Under the pieces are notes generated by a model. That model did no database searches and had not been told where the DNA came from. It saw nothing but the letters and a program-made list of their open reading frames with translations. From Verrucomicrobiaceae bacterium (GTDB lineage Bacteria > Pseudomonadota > Gammaproteobacteria > Pseudomonadales > CAMLJR01), in assembly GCA_028293825.1 (NCBI GenBank), contig JAQGNY010000038.1:1-57454 (forward strand): 57,454 nucleotides of DNA, written 5' to 3'. Below, one piece after another: positions 9,061-19,137 of the stretch; the first letter of the stretch is position 1; every line of letters starts with the position of its first letter. Position numbers and translations under genes: made by a program.

Positions 9061-9118
9061 TAGAACGGCAACCGTAAAAATTCAGTAGTAATTTGCTGCT
9101 GACGCAACAAAGCCAATA

Positions 9119-9147
9119 AAGTCGATCGCCGCAATTGCGATCGACTT
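9119..9147 (+). terminator. Hairpin after DUF1993 gene
   Basis: An 11-bp perfect stem (AAGTCGATCGC / GCGATCGACTT) with a seven-base loop, followed by CACATTTTCCC. The short T-run makes it a plausible intrinsic terminator ending the 8548 gene. Confidence 0.6.
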
Positions 9148-9247
9148 CACATTTTCCCAACCCTTCTCGTTACCGACGCAGCCTCACTTTCGAAGCGCTG
9201 ACGATGGTCTATTCTTAGCCCAGTTTCATTAACAAACCGGTGAGTCA

Positions 9248-11665
9248 ATGGCTAGCGCGCAATTCAATGTCGCCGTAGACGGGCAACTATTGCCCGGCTT
9301 CGACTATGACACGGTATTAGCGCAGCTCCAGCAGCAACTAAAATTGCCGGAAGCCAAAGCACGACAATTGGTCGCGGGAAATATCGTTATCATCAAGCGC
9401 AGCGTCGCTGCCGAAGTCGCCGATGCCTATTGCAAAAGACTGATGAAAATAGGATTGAACGCACAGCGCGTGGCGTTACCTTTATCCGCATCCATACCTG
9501 TACCGGCATCCACATCTGCAAACGCAGAATCGGTTACGGCAATACCCAAATCCTCCACAGTAAAAACCATCGATTATTTCAGCGGTATCGCCACCCCGTT
9601 GCCGACGGCTGGCAATCGCATCGGCTATTTACGCGCACTGTACGGCGCGTTTTTTCGCGGTATTGGAATTGTCGCGGCTTATACAGCAGTCGTTTTGCTG
9701 GCGACGATCATCACGCTGTTTTACATCATCCATTTCGGCTATTTGTTAGTGGCCCCGCCGGTAGTTTTTAGCGCGACCGTTTTTTTACTGCCGTTACTCG
9801 CGCTGTTACTTTTATTGGCGTTGTTGTATCGACCTTTTTTACCGATAAAATCGAAACAGCCGGATTGGGTTTCGGTTGACCGCAGCGACCAACCGCAATT
9901 ATTTTTATTCGTCGAACGACTATGCGCTGCGCTAGCGATAAAGCCGCCACAGACCATAGCATTGAATTCGCGGCCAGCTATAACGATTGCACGCGCGCGC
10001 GGCTTTAAACAATTTTGGCGCGGCGATTATCAATTAACGCTGGGCTTACCGCTGCTCGACGCCAGCAGCGTCACTCAATTCGGCGGCATCCTCGCCGCGC
10101 AATTGCGCACGCAAGCAATACCAAGTGGTTTGCGCTACCTCACTTTACTTCAATCGATTCAAGCTCAACTGTGCGGCTGCATGAGTGGCGACGACTGGTT
10201 GTATCGCCGCGTTATGCACCTGTCATTACGCTGGAATAAAATCGTGCGCCTGGTGCAAATTATTCTCGAACAATCCAATCGATTTTTGCAGAAATTTTTG
10301 CTACGTAGCGATGCGGCGCATCTAAAGTTTCAACGCAATTTAATTCTGGAGCAAGATCGTTATCTGGCGCTACTGGCTGGCTCCTCGGCACTGCCGTCGG
10401 TATTGCTGCTGCAAGAAAAATTAATTACCGCTGCCGGTGATGCAATTGCGAAGAATACGGAAGATCGTATCGACAGCGGCCTGGTCGATAATTTACCGGC
10501 ATTGATTCGTCATTATTTTGAAAGTATCGATGAAAAATTCGAACACGACACACGGCGGCGCTGGAATAACGAAACTACTTCGCGACGTGGCGATGCGGCC
10601 ACTTCCCGCGAGCGTATTGAACAACTAGCACCGCAAACGCCGCTGCTAGAAATTACCGATACAGCATCAACGCTGCTGGAAAACTTTGCCGCAGTAGCGA
10701 GCGCCGCAACACAGCAAACCTATCGCGCGGCAGACATTGAATTCAATGCTGATAATTTATTACCGGCGGATTCACTGACTTACATTGCGACGCAAGATAT
10801 TGTGCAGCGCCAGCAAGCCGATGTGTATTTCAATAATTGGTTGAAGCCATTTCGCTTTTGGACATTGGCTAATTATCAATTAATTCGCGACATGCCATTA
10901 CAAGATGCTGCGGCGCAACTCAGCGTTTGCGTCAACGAAATTCGCCGCTTAACGCCGGATCGCTTTAAATTACTCGGCGAGTACGAGCGGTTACAAAACC
11001 AGATTCTCGAAATTTCACTGGCGCAGCATGTATTAGCGGCGGGTAAGAAATTTTCGTTTCGCTACATGAGTTACGATGGCGTCCCGTTGCAACCGGTACT
11101 CGAAGAGCGCCAACAACAATTAAATGCAGTGATGGAAAAACTGGCACTGCAAGAGACAGTGATGGGCGGACGCATCACGCTGGGCCTGCGCTTATCCGGG
11201 CAGTCCGAAAAAGACATCAGCGATTTACACGATGCGATGCGTTTGATTCAAGACAGCGGCACGCGACTGTATAAATTGTCGCTGGACGCTTACCAACTCG
11301 AAAACTTACTTGAGCGCCATCGGCTGCGCGAAGCCGATTACAGCGCGCCGATAAAACGTCTTGAAGAAAAAATGCGCGATGCAACGACATTATTATTGAC
11401 GCGGCTGAACGACATTCCCTGCCCGCTCGATGCGCGCTATCGCTCATTAAAAATTTATGTCGAAACCGCGCTGCAAAAACCATCGGCGCATTTAAGTACA
11501 TCGGTGAGCTTAAATAAATCGAGGGTGTTGCAACAGACGCGACGCTTGCTTGATGTGCTGTATGTCATTAATGAAAAACTTTCGCTACTGGCCGCCGACT
11601 ACGGCACCATCGCCGAGGAAGCGTATCGGATCGAACCGATAAAACTCGTGACCACGGCGAAATAG
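9248..11665 (+). CDS. Large membrane protein with inactive M48-peptidase-like domain
   Basis: An 805-residue protein. Residues 1-75 form a small domain (GQLLPGFDYDTVLAQLQQQL ... KRLMKIGLNAQRV) seen at the N terminus of other gammaproteobacterial membrane proteins. Residues about 125-200 hold two to three transmembrane segments. Residues 205-400 follow the plan of long M48-like proteins (LFVERLCAAL, LTLGLPLL, TQFGGILAAQLRTQ, EQDRYLALLAGS). Where active relatives have HEXXH, this protein has AQLRT (284-288), and the later Glu ligand is also absent, so peptidase activity is unlikely. The rest is helical and possibly coiled-coil. Single-gene unit; function unknown. Confidence 0.7.
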   Translation: MASAQFNVAVDGQLLPGFDYDTVLAQLQQQLKLPEAKARQLVAGNIVIIKRSVAAEVADAYCKRLMKIGLNAQRVALPLSASIPVPASTSANAESVTAIPKSSTVKTIDYFSGIATPLPTAGNRIGYLRALYGAFFRGIGIVAAYTAVVLLATIITLFYIIHFGYLLVAPPVVFSATVFLLPLLALLLLLALLYRPFLPIKSKQPDWVSVDRSDQPQLFLFVERLCAALAIKPPQTIALNSRPAITIARARGFKQFWRGDYQLTLGLPLLDASSVTQFGGILAAQLRTQAIPSGLRYLTLLQSIQAQLCGCMSGDDWLYRRVMHLSLRWNKIVRLVQIILEQSNRFLQKFLLRSDAAHLKFQRNLILEQDRYLALLAGSSALPSVLLLQEKLITAAGDAIAKNTEDRIDSGLVDNLPALIRHYFESIDEKFEHDTRRRWNNETTSRRGDAATSRERIEQLAPQTPLLEITDTASTLLENFAAVASAATQQTYRAADIEFNADNLLPADSLTYIATQDIVQRQQADVYFNNWLKPFRFWTLANYQLIRDMPLQDAAAQLSVCVNEIRRLTPDRFKLLGEYERLQNQILEISLAQHVLAAGKKFSFRYMSYDGVPLQPVLEERQQQLNAVMEKLALQETVMGGRITLGLRLSGQSEKDISDLHDAMRLIQDSGTRLYKLSLDAYQLENLLERHRLREADYSAPIKRLEEKMRDATTLLLTRLNDIPCPLDARYRSLKIYVETALQKPSAHLSTSVSLNKSRVLQQTRRLLDVLYVINEKLSLLAADYGTIAEEAYRIEPIKLVTTAK

Positions 11666-11677
11666 ATTTTAAATAAA

Positions 11678-12106
11678 TTAATGCGCTGAATATTTTTCCC
11701 GATCCGCCTGACTGGCTGCATCGCGACATTCGCCACGCACGATGTAGCTGCGTTGTTGCTCGTATTGTTCCAGCACCATGTAACCCTCGCGGCAATAATG
11801 ATTTTGCATCAGCATCGCCACCACGCCGCGCTCCGCCATCTTTTGCATTTGCTCCGTCTTGGGTCCGCGCTCGCCGCCGCGCTCTGGCGCACCGGCTTCG
11901 TTTTCGCGCGGCGGGCCGCCGAAGCCGCGCTGCCTGTAGGTAAATAATTTAGTGTCGTCGGCAAGAATATTAGTGATGAAGCTAGCGCCCGCTGGAATAT
12001 CTTCGGGGCTCGGCGTATGCGAGCACGCACTCAATGCCAACCAAGCCGGCGCGGCAAACACTGTTAAAACAATTCGTAACTTGGCGAACGCGACCAACTG
12101 CGTCAT
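11678..12106 (-). CDS. Putative small lipoprotein
   Basis: A 142-residue hypothetical protein with a signal peptide ending in the lipobox LSAC (Cys28), so it should be lipid-anchored. The mature part has a Gly/Pro/Arg/Glu-rich middle (residues 60-85) and a C-terminal segment with two further cysteines (HYCREGY and GECRD) that could form a disulfide. I recognise no family. It is convergent with the M48-like gene, 12 bp from its stop. Its ribosome site AGAGG is unusually close to the ATG, so the start is uncertain. Confidence 0.6.
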   Translation of the reverse strand: MTQLVAFAKLRIVLTVFAAPAWLALSACSHTPSPEDIPAGASFITNILADDTKLFTYRQRGFGGPPRENEAGAPERGGERGPKTEQMQKMAERGVVAMLMQNHYCREGYMVLEQYEQQRSYIVRGECRDAASQADREKYSAH

Positions 12107-12157
12107 TCCTCTGCATCAATAAATGGATATTAAATACATCAACGTTAAATTTACGCG

Positions 12158-12871
12158 CTAATTTTTTGCAGCGTGCAGTGCGACCAAATGAAAACGCGCA
12201 TTGATGGTATCGCCCACGCGTAAGCCGCCGCCGAGCACGCTATAAGGCGTCAATCCCAACTGCACTTGCGACAGCGGCACTTCGCCATCGATAAATAACG
12301 CACTGTCTTGCTCGCTGATATGCGCCGGCAGCGCAATTTGGCTATCGAATTCGCGCAATTTAATCGCCACCACAATTTGCACATCGGGCTCAGCGCCGCT
12401 GATGCTAATCGAGCGCAACGAAATAAGCGGATATTGCTGCGCCGCCAACAGCTTCGGACCGAGCATGTTTTCGCGCGTTCCGGCGATAGCTTCCGGCGTC
12501 ACCGCACTCGCAAAATCGGTACCAGCCTCAGCGCGGTCGTCGCTGCGATCGACCTGCATCGCTGCAACCGGGAAACTCAATTCAAATTCGGATTGCGCCG
12601 TTATTTTTTCGCGGTAAATCGTTCCACTTATTTGCTCGATGGCAATAACGTGATTGTGGCCGAGACGCGCGAGCGGACCATCCCGATAAACATTTAATTT
12701 AATCGACGAGCGACTACTGTCGAGCTGATAGATATCGGCATGCGCGTGCTTGATTTCAGCGCGCTGTACAACCGGCGTCGACGGCGTTGGTTTTGGCTGC
12801 GGTTGGCAGCCGCCGAATAATATGAGCGCCGCCGTCATCGCTGTTATTTCTATGTATTTTGCAAAATGCAC
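12158..12871 (-). CDS. YceI-like lipoprotein
   Basis: The start is a GTG at 12871 preceded by a perfect AGGAGG four bases upstream; this gives 237 residues and a lipoprotein signal peptide ending LILFGGC (Cys22). The mature domain (about 45-235) has the YceI lipocalin-like pattern: YQLDSSRSSIKLNVYRDGPL, then LGHNHVIAIEQISGTI, with the C-terminal GLTPYSVLGGGLRVGDTINA strand. YceI proteins bind isoprenoid or other long lipids in the periplasm; here the ligand is unknown. It lies 51 bp downstream of nothing related and is divergent from arfB. Confidence 0.75.
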   Translation of the reverse strand: MHFAKYIEITAMTAALILFGGCQPQPKPTPSTPVVQRAEIKHAHADIYQLDSSRSSIKLNVYRDGPLARLGHNHVIAIEQISGTIYREKITAQSEFELSFPVAAMQVDRSDDRAEAGTDFASAVTPEAIAGTRENMLGPKLLAAQQYPLISLRSISISGAEPDVQIVVAIKLREFDSQIALPAHISEQDSALFIDGEVPLSQVQLGLTPYSVLGGGLRVGDTINARFHLVALHAAKN

Positions 12872-13001
12872 GATACCTCCTGTAGTGATGTCATGAGCAA
12901 TGTCGTGCTGTCGATAACGATGCCGCAAGCGAGCGATATAGTTACTGAGCGCCGTGGATACTTTAGACTAGCCGCATCGAATAATTTTACGTGCGAAAGT
13001 C

Positions 13002-13415
13002 ATGCATTTTATTGCAAATAATTTCACCGTGCCGGACAGCGAAATCGAAATTAACGCGATTCGCGCCCAGGGCGCCGGTGGCCAGAATGTCAACAAGGTA
13101 TCGAATGCCGTGCATCTGCGTTTCGATATCGCTGCGTCGTCGTTGCCGCCATCGCTGAAAGAGCGCTTGCTGGCGATGAATCATCAGTACATTGGTAAAG
13201 ACGGTTTCGCGGTAATTAAAGCGCAACGCTTTCGCAGCCTTGAACTCAATCGTGCCGATGCCATCGAGCGTTTGTATCAATTAATCGAGCGCGCCGCATT
13301 CGTCCCAAAAATGCGCCGCGCCACCAAACCTACGCACGCGTCGCGCGTACGCCGCGTCGATCACAAAACCAAACGCGGCCAACTGAAAAACCTGCGGCGC
13401 ATACCCACCGAGTAA
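13002..13415 (+). CDS. arfB: Ribosome-rescue peptidyl-tRNA hydrolase ArfB
   Basis: A 137-residue release-factor-like protein with the catalytic GGQ loop (RAQGAGGQNVNKVSNA, GGQ at 26-28) and a basic C-terminal tail (MRRATKPTHASRVRR ... KTKRGQLKNLRR) that enters the mRNA channel of stalled ribosomes. It frees nascent chains on non-stop complexes without a stop codon (family knowledge). Length matches E. coli YaeJ/ArfB (140). It is divergent from the YceI-like gene. Confidence 0.93.
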   Translation: MHFIANNFTVPDSEIEINAIRAQGAGGQNVNKVSNAVHLRFDIAASSLPPSLKERLLAMNHQYIGKDGFAVIKAQRFRSLELNRADAIERLYQLIERAAFVPKMRRATKPTHASRVRRVDHKTKRGQLKNLRRIPTE

Positions 13416-13458
13416 ATCCATTAATTTTTTGCTTTGTTGGCGTATCAAAAAAGACGCG

Positions 13459-14115
13459 TCACGCCATATCGATTACGGTATTCACGCAATCATTAATGCC
13501 GTCGGCAGCTTCGCTGATGCGTTGCGCCAGCATGTACGCTGGTGTTGTGACTAACTTATTACGTTTATCGACGACAATTTTCTGTACAGCACAAGCAACA
13601 TGCTTGGCGCCGGTGGCTTCGATAGCTGCGGCCGTTTCGACATCGTTACCGATCGTACATTCGACGCCTTCGCCAAAAATTTTTGCGGACATGGCCGGGG
13701 CGATGCAAATCAGGCCGATTGGCTTGCCGGCCCGATGAAAAGCCTGCGCAAATTTAAGAAAATCCGGCTGCACCGTTAAAGCGCTGCCTTTTACGGCGAA
13801 ATCGGATAAGTTTTTTGCCGCGCCAAAACCTCCCGGGACGATAAGTGCATCGAAATCCTCCGCGCGTGCCTGCGCCAGATCCTGCACGTTGCCGCGCGCA
13901 ATGCGCGCCGCTTCAATCAACACATTGCGCGATTCGCCGGTGGCTTCCGCACCGGTTAAATGATTGATCACATGCAGCTGGTTAATATTCGGCGCAAAAC
14001 ACTGGTAACTAATGTCGCGGCGATCCAGCGCCAGTAACGTCAGCACCGCTTCGTGAATTTCAGAGCCGTCGTAAACGCCGCATCCCGCCAATACCACTGC
14101 CACTTTTTTACTCAT
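13459..14115 (-). CDS. elbB: ElbB glyoxalase-like protein
   Basis: A 218-residue DJ-1/PfpI-superfamily protein matching E. coli ElbB (217). The ATG at 14115 begins MSKKVAVVLAGCGVYDGSE, with GAGGAAA upstream. The nucleophile-elbow region is LICIAPAMSA and the nearby VPGGFGAAKNL helps form the active site. ElbB has weak glyoxalase activity and was linked to isoprenoid synthesis; its physiological role is not settled. Divergent from trxA with a 214-bp gap. Confidence 0.9.
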   Translation of the reverse strand: MSKKVAVVLAGCGVYDGSEIHEAVLTLLALDRRDISYQCFAPNINQLHVINHLTGAEATGESRNVLIEAARIARGNVQDLAQARAEDFDALIVPGGFGAAKNLSDFAVKGSALTVQPDFLKFAQAFHRAGKPIGLICIAPAMSAKIFGEGVECTIGNDVETAAAIEATGAKHVACAVQKIVVDKRNKLVTTPAYMLAQRISEAADGINDCVNTVIDMA

Positions 14116-14213
14116 CGTCAATTTCCTCAACTCGCTACAAACTGCACTGCTGACTTTAATAGACTGCGCCAATCGTTACGATAGCTGCAACTCTAGCGCA
14201 GCGAACGATGGTA

Positions 14214-14240
14214 TTGTCTGTTCCATGCGTGGTGTATGAT
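14214..14240 (+). promoter_or_regulatory. Candidate sigma-70 promoter for trxA
   Basis: TTGTCT (14214-14219) and TATGAT (14235-14240) are separated by 15 bp, shorter than ideal, with a TG before the -10 that can compensate. It sits 90 bp upstream of the trxA ATG. Confidence 0.35.
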
Positions 14241-14329
14241 TGCTGCCAAGTTAAGAACAGATACCCTCTTGTAGTTGGCGCCAACCGTCCCCATTTTCAT
14301 ATTCAGTTCGACCTTAGCGGAGATTAACC

Positions 14330-14656
14330 ATGAGCGACAAAATCGTTCACGTCACCGATACCAGCTTCGAAGACGAAGTGCTGAAATCTGACGTGCCTGT
14401 ACTAGTAGATTTTTGGGCAGCATGGTGCGGCCCTTGTAAAATGATTGCGCCGATTCTCGAAGACGTTGCCGGCACTTACGAAGGCAAAGTTAAAGTCGTT
14501 AAAGTTGATGTCGACGCTAACGGCGATACGCCAGCGAAATTCGGTGTACGCGGTATTCCGACACTGATTCTGTTTAAAGATGGCAATGCTGTTTCCACCA
14601 AAGTGGGTGCACTGTCCAAAACGCAGTTGACCGCTTTCATCGACGCCGCGCTATAA
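14330..14656 (+). CDS. trxA: Thioredoxin 1
   Basis: A 108-residue thioredoxin with the redox site WCGPC (Cys33, Cys36) in [16 protein letters not shown], and the cis-Pro turn [11 protein letters not shown]. It reduces protein disulfides in the cytoplasm using thioredoxin reductase. An AGCGGAG site precedes the ATG. It heads the trxA-rho-ubiD order common in pseudomonads; a strong hairpin separates it from rho. Confidence 0.97.
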   Translation: MSDKIVHVTDTSFEDEVLKSDVPVLVDFWAAWCGPCKMIAPILEDVAGTYEGKVKVVKVDVDANGDTPAKFGVRGIPTLILFKDGNAVSTKVGALSKTQLTAFIDAAL

Positions 14657-14665
14657 AAATTTTCG

Positions 14666-14697
14666 AAGGGGGCTTCCGCCCCCTTGCTTGCGCAAGC
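14666..14697 (+). terminator. Tandem hairpins after trxA
   Basis: An 8-bp stem (AAGGGGGC / GCCCCCTT) with a TTCC loop at 14666-14685 is followed at once by a second hairpin, GCTTGCGCAAGC (14686-14697). The T-tract is weak (GATTTTC). It probably ends trxA, and could also serve as a control point in the 205-bp rho leader. Confidence 0.65.
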
Positions 14698-14861
14698 GGA
14701 TTTTCGGTGTTACAGTTTTAGCCACTCCCGACGCTTTCAGCTTATAACAACCAATCCGACTTTCTATTCCTTTACATATCTATCGTGTTGTTTACATGCG
14801 CCCCGCATGTGCGCTCGCTTTTTATTCACTCACTCTAACTCTCGTCTCGCTATAACTACCT

Positions 14862-16130
14862 ATGAATCTGACCGATCTCAAAACCAAACCATCCGTAGAA
14901 TTAATTACCATCGCCGAAAGCATGGGCCTCGAGAACATGGCCCGCTCGCGCAAACAGGACATTATCTTCGCCATTCTTAAGCGTCACGCCAAAAGCGGCG
15001 AAGACATTTATGGCGACGGCGTATTGGAAATTCTGCAGGACGGTTTTGGCTTTCTGCGCTCCGCCGACTGTTCGTATCTCGCCGGCCCCGATGACATTTA
15101 TGTTTCGCCGAGCCAGATTCGCCGTTTCAATTTACGTACCGGCGACACGATTTCCGGCAAGATCAGACCCCCAAAAGAAGGCGAGCGTTATTTCGCGCTG
15201 TTGAAAGTTAACGATATCAACTTCACCAAGCCTGAAAATTCCCGCAACAAAGTTCTGTTCGAAAACCTCACACCGTTATTCGCCAATCAACGCCTGCTGT
15301 TGCAAGCGGGTAATGGCGCGACCGAAGATTTAACGGCGCGCGTTATCGATTTGGTAGCGCCAATCGGCAAAGGCCAGCGCGGATTAATTGTCGCGCCGCC
15401 TAAAGCCGGTAAGACCATTATGTTGCAGCACATTGCCAGCAGTATTCTGCGCAACAATCCCGAGTGCTACATGATCGTGTTGTTGATCGATGAGCGCCCG
15501 GAAGAAGTAACCGAGATGTTGCGCTCAGTCGGTGCACGTGGTGCCGAAGTGGTTGCATCGACCTTCGATGAACCGCCCGCGCGTCACGTTCAAGTCGCAG
15601 AAATGGTGATCGAAAAAGCGAAACGTTTAGTCGAACACAAACGCGATGTCGTGATTTTGCTCGACTCGATCACACGCCTCGCGCGCGCTTACAACACCAT
15701 CGTGCCGTCGTCGGGCAAAGTGTTGACCGGCGGTGTCGATGCGCACGCATTGGAACGGCCGAAACGCTTTTTCGGCGCAGCGCGAAATGTGGAAGAAGGC
15801 GGCAGCCTGACCATTATCGCCACCGCGCTGGTCGATACCGGTTCGAAAATGGACGAAGTAATTTACGAAGAGTTTAAAGGTACGGGCAACATGGAATTGC
15901 ACCTCGACCGCAAGGTTGCGGAAAAACGTGTATTCCCGTCGATCAATATTCGCCGCTCCGGCACGCGTCGCGAAGAGCTGATTACCACCGAAGAAGAATT
16001 ATCGCGTATGTGGATTTTGCGCAAATTGCTGCACGGCATGGAAGATTTGCCGGCCATCGAATTCCTGATCGACAAACTCAAAGACACGAAAACCAACGAA
16101 GAGTTTTTCGACACGATGAAGCGCAGATAA
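14862..16130 (+). CDS. rho: Transcription termination factor Rho
   Basis: A 422-residue Rho (E. coli 419), the RNA-dependent hexameric ATPase that ends transcription. Domains in order are an N-terminal helix bundle (1-47), the RNA-binding cold-shock domain ([22 protein letters not shown]), Walker [11 protein letters not shown], Walker [17 protein letters not shown] and the Q/R-loop region [15 protein letters not shown]. The 205-bp leader between trxA and rho is long enough for the autoregulation known for rho, though I cannot show it here. ubiD follows after 12 bp. Confidence 0.97.
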   Translation: MNLTDLKTKPSVELITIAESMGLENMARSRKQDIIFAILKRHAKSGEDIYGDGVLEILQDGFGFLRSADCSYLAGPDDIYVSPSQIRRFNLRTGDTISGKIRPPKEGERYFALLKVNDINFTKPENSRNKVLFENLTPLFANQRLLLQAGNGATEDLTARVIDLVAPIGKGQRGLIVAPPKAGKTIMLQHIASSILRNNPECYMIVLLIDERPEEVTEMLRSVGARGAEVVASTFDEPPARHVQVAEMVIEKAKRLVEHKRDVVILLDSITRLARAYNTIVPSSGKVLTGGVDAHALERPKRFFGAARNVEEGGSLTIIATALVDTGSKMDEVIYEEFKGTGNMELHLDRKVAEKRVFPSINIRRSGTRREELITTEEELSRMWILRKLLHGMEDLPAIEFLIDKLKDTKTNEEFFDTMKRR

Positions 16131-16142
16131 TTTTTCTGCGCA

Positions 16143-17609
16143 ATGAAATATCGTGACCTGAGAGAGTTTATTGCCGAACTCGAAAAACGCGGCGAACTGA
16201 AACGGATCACCGCGTCCGTAGACCCCAAACTTGAAATGACCGAAATCGCCGACCGCGTTTTGCGCGCCGGCGGCCCCGCATTGTTGTTTGAAAATCCGAA
16301 AGGTTTTTCGATTCCGGTTTTAGTCAATTTATTCGGTACCGAACACCGCGTTGCGCTCGGCATGGGCCAGCAAAATGTAACGGCGTTGCGCGAAGTCGGC
16401 GAATTGCTCGCCTATTTGCGTCAGCCCGATCCGCCGAAAAGCTTGCGCGACGCGTGGGACAAAGCACCGATTTTAAAACAGGTGCTGAATATGGCGCCGA
16501 AAGTAGTGAGCAAAGCCGCCTGCCAAGTGCACGTGCAAAGCGGTGCCGATGTCGATTTAAATAAATTGCCGATTCAAACCTGCTGGCCGGACGACGTCGG
16601 GCCGTTAGTGACATGGCCGTTGGTAGTGACGCGCGGACCATTAAAAGAGCGACAAAACCTCGGCATTTATCGGCTGCAATTAATCGGTAAAAATAAATTA
16701 ATCATGCGCTGGTTGAGTCATCGCGGCGGCGCGCTCGATTTTCAAGAATTCAAACAGAAACATCCCGGCGAAAAATTTCCAGTCGCGGTTGCGCTCGGTG
16801 CTGATCCCGCCACGATTTTAGGCGCGGTGACGCCGGTGCCAGATTCGCTCAGCGAATACGGTTTCGCCGGTTTATTGCGCGGCAGCAAAACCGAAGTGGT
16901 GAAATGTTTAAGCTGCGATTTGCAGGTGCCGGCTTCGGCGGAATTTATTTTGGAAGGCTACATCGATCCAAGCGAAATGGCCGATGAAGGTCCGTTCGGC
17001 GATCACACCGGTTACTACAACGAAGTCGAACGCTTTCCGGTTTTCACCGTCACGCATTTAACGCATCGCGAAGAGCCGATTTATCACAGCACTTACACCG
17101 GTCGTCCGCCCGATGAGCCCGCTATTTTAGGCGCGGCGCTGAACGAAGTATTCGTGCCGATTCTGCAAAAACAATTTCCGGAAATCGTCGATTTTTATTT
17201 GCCACCCGAAGGCTGCTCGTATCGCATCGCGGTGGTGACGATCAAAAAACAATATCCCGGTCATGCCAAGCGCGTGATGTTTGGCGTGTGGTCATTTCTG
17301 CGTCAGTTCATGTATACAAAATTTGTCATCGTTACCGACGATGATGTGAATGCGCGCGATTGGAAAGATGTGATCTGGGCGATGACGACGCGTATGGACC
17401 CGGCGCGCGATACTTTGATCGTGGAAAACACGCCAATCGATTATCTCGATTTCGCGTCGCCGGTTTCTGGCCTCGGCGGCAAAATCGGTTTCGATGCCAC
17501 CAATAAATGGCCCGGTGAAACTACGCGCGAATGGGGCCGACCGATTGCGCGCGACCCCGCGGTTGTTGCTCACATCGACGCGATTTGGAATGAGCTCGGG
17601 CTCGATTAA
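16143..17609 (+). CDS. ubiD: 4-hydroxy-3-polyprenylbenzoate decarboxylase
   Basis: A 488-residue UbiD, full length. It decarboxylates the polyprenylated 4-hydroxybenzoate intermediate of ubiquinone synthesis using prenylated FMN supplied by UbiX. The sequence shows the N terminus [19 protein letters not shown], the [18 protein letters not shown] block that lies near the cofactor, and the [13 protein letters not shown] motif with the conserved acid residues. It starts 12 bp after rho and is likely in the same transcript. ubiH and ubiI lie 34 kb away. Confidence 0.95.
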   Translation: MKYRDLREFIAELEKRGELKRITASVDPKLEMTEIADRVLRAGGPALLFENPKGFSIPVLVNLFGTEHRVALGMGQQNVTALREVGELLAYLRQPDPPKSLRDAWDKAPILKQVLNMAPKVVSKAACQVHVQSGADVDLNKLPIQTCWPDDVGPLVTWPLVVTRGPLKERQNLGIYRLQLIGKNKLIMRWLSHRGGALDFQEFKQKHPGEKFPVAVALGADPATILGAVTPVPDSLSEYGFAGLLRGSKTEVVKCLSCDLQVPASAEFILEGYIDPSEMADEGPFGDHTGYYNEVERFPVFTVTHLTHREEPIYHSTYTGRPPDEPAILGAALNEVFVPILQKQFPEIVDFYLPPEGCSYRIAVVTIKKQYPGHAKRVMFGVWSFLRQFMYTKFVIVTDDDVNARDWKDVIWAMTTRMDPARDTLIVENTPIDYLDFASPVSGLGGKIGFDATNKWPGETTREWGRPIARDPAVVAHIDAIWNELGLD

Positions 17610-17658
17610 CGCGGTTTAAAATCGGTTAAACGGCACGCTGTAGCAGAGCATAACGCGT

Positions 17659-17810
17659 AGCAGGGGGTCTCTTTTTCAGGACAAGAAAGTGATCTTTTCG
17701 AAGCTCGGTGCTATTCGTCATCGGAGATAATTGTCGAGCAACTCTAGGCCGATTACTGCTTGCTTTCGATGATGCTCGCCACGGATGTCCTGAAAAAGAG
17801 ATCCCCTGCT
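17659..17810. mobile_element. 152-bp MITE-like inverted-repeat element
   Basis: Two 24-nt arms, 17659-17682 and 17787-17810, are inverted copies of each other with 23 of 24 bases matching. The shared inner part reads TCTCTTTTTCAGGAC on the left arm. They enclose 104 bp with no ORF. It sits in the 253-bp gap between ubiD and the MFS gene. Size and terminal repeats fit a miniature inverted-repeat element; a large bidirectional hairpin acting as terminator is the alternative. I found no second copy and no clear target-site duplication. Confidence 0.6.
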
Positions 17811-17862
17811 CCGTCAACCCGCTGCAAGAATGGTGCTCTAGAACTCAACGAAAAAGCTCATT

Positions 17863-19083
17863 ATGCTGATCAACATTTCTCCGCTAAAAAAATACCGCGA
17901 TTTCCGTTTGCTGTTTATCGGCCAACTAATTTCTTTTCTCGGCACCATGGTCAGCTACATGGCGGTGCCGTATCAAATGTATCAATTGACGCATTCGAAT
18001 GTGTTGGTCGGTGCACTCGGTATCGCGCAATTTGTACCAGTGGTTATTTTTGGTTTGCTTGGCGGCACCGTGGCGGATCGCTTAAATCGGCGGCGACTGT
18101 TATTGGTTTCCGAATTTTTAATGGCGCTGCTGGTAATTCTGTTACTCGCCAATAGTTTATTGCCGCAACCATCGGTCATCGCCATATTTATTCTGGTGGC
18201 ATTGTTGCAGGCGGTATCTGGCTTTCATCGGCCGGCCATGGAAGCGTTGACGCAAAAAATGGTGCAGCTGAGCGACTATGCCGCCGTCGGCGCACTGGGA
18301 AGTTTTCGCTCGTCGGTCGGCGCGATTGCCGGACCTTTACTCGGCGGTGTATTAATTGCCACGTTCGGTTTAACCGGCGCGTATTTATTCGACGTCGTTT
18401 CATTCGTGGGCGCGTTGACGTGTATCGCATTAATGACGCGCGTGCCCGATCAAGTCCCGAGCGAAAGTTCGCCATTGGCGGATGCACTGGCCGGTATTAA
18501 ATTCGCATTATCGAAACCTGAATTAATCGGCACTTATTTAATCGATATCGCCGCGATGTTATTCGCTTATCCGATCGCGTTGTTTCCAGCGATGGCCGCA
18601 ACCTGGGGCGGCGCCGGCGTGGCCGGTTTATTATTTTCCGCCATGGCGGTGGGCAGTTTAATTGCCACGGTTTTCAGCGGCTGGAGTTCGAACGTACATC
18701 GTCACGGTCGCTACGTGGTTATCGCGGCGATGTGTTGGGGACTATGTATTATTGCGGTCGGTTTTAGTTCGAGCCTGTGGATGGCTGTGTTATTTCTCAT
18801 CTGCGCTGGCGCTGCCGACATGATCAGCGCATTGTTTCGCGGTGTCATCTGGAGTCACTCGGTGCCGAACGCAATGCGCGGACGTTTGTCCGGCATTGAA
18901 ATCATTTCCTACATGACCGGCCCATTACTCGGCAACGCGCGCGCCGGTTGGGTTGCCGCACAAAGCAGCGTGTCGGTAAGTTTATGGAGCGGCGGTATCG
19001 CCTGCGTGGTTGCCGTCGCGGCAACGTCGCTGCTATTACCGAAGTTTTGGCGCTATCGCGCAAGTGCCACACAGGCGGCGTAA
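17863..19083 (+). CDS. MFS exporter (EntS-like)
   Basis: A 406-residue major facilitator with about 12 hydrophobic segments. The N terminus LKKYRDFRLLFIGQLISFLG, the first-loop signature GGTVADRLNRRRLLL (residues 67-81) and FRSSVGAIAGPLLGGVL match the EntS/MdfA-like branch of MFS exporters. Family members export enterobactin or drugs; no siderophore genes are nearby, so the substrate is unknown. No good ribosome site precedes the ATG. hemW follows 54 bp downstream. Confidence 0.85.
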   Translation: MLINISPLKKYRDFRLLFIGQLISFLGTMVSYMAVPYQMYQLTHSNVLVGALGIAQFVPVVIFGLLGGTVADRLNRRRLLLVSEFLMALLVILLLANSLLPQPSVIAIFILVALLQAVSGFHRPAMEALTQKMVQLSDYAAVGALGSFRSSVGAIAGPLLGGVLIATFGLTGAYLFDVVSFVGALTCIALMTRVPDQVPSESSPLADALAGIKFALSKPELIGTYLIDIAAMLFAYPIALFPAMAATWGGAGVAGLLFSAMAVGSLIATVFSGWSSNVHRHGRYVVIAAMCWGLCIIAVGFSSSLWMAVLFLICAGAADMISALFRGVIWSHSVPNAMRGRLSGIEIISYMTGPLLGNARAGWVAAQSSVSVSLWSGGIACVVAVAATSLLLPKFWRYRASATQAA

Positions 19084-19137
19084 CATAAAAATGCCGCGTA
19101 TATTTTCGTCGCACAAACAATCGCTGGTATTAATTAT

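Noticed and set aside
14657-14861. Small ORF 14684-14980 in the rho leader
   Set aside because: Low-complexity translation, no ribosome site, and it runs into rho out of frame.
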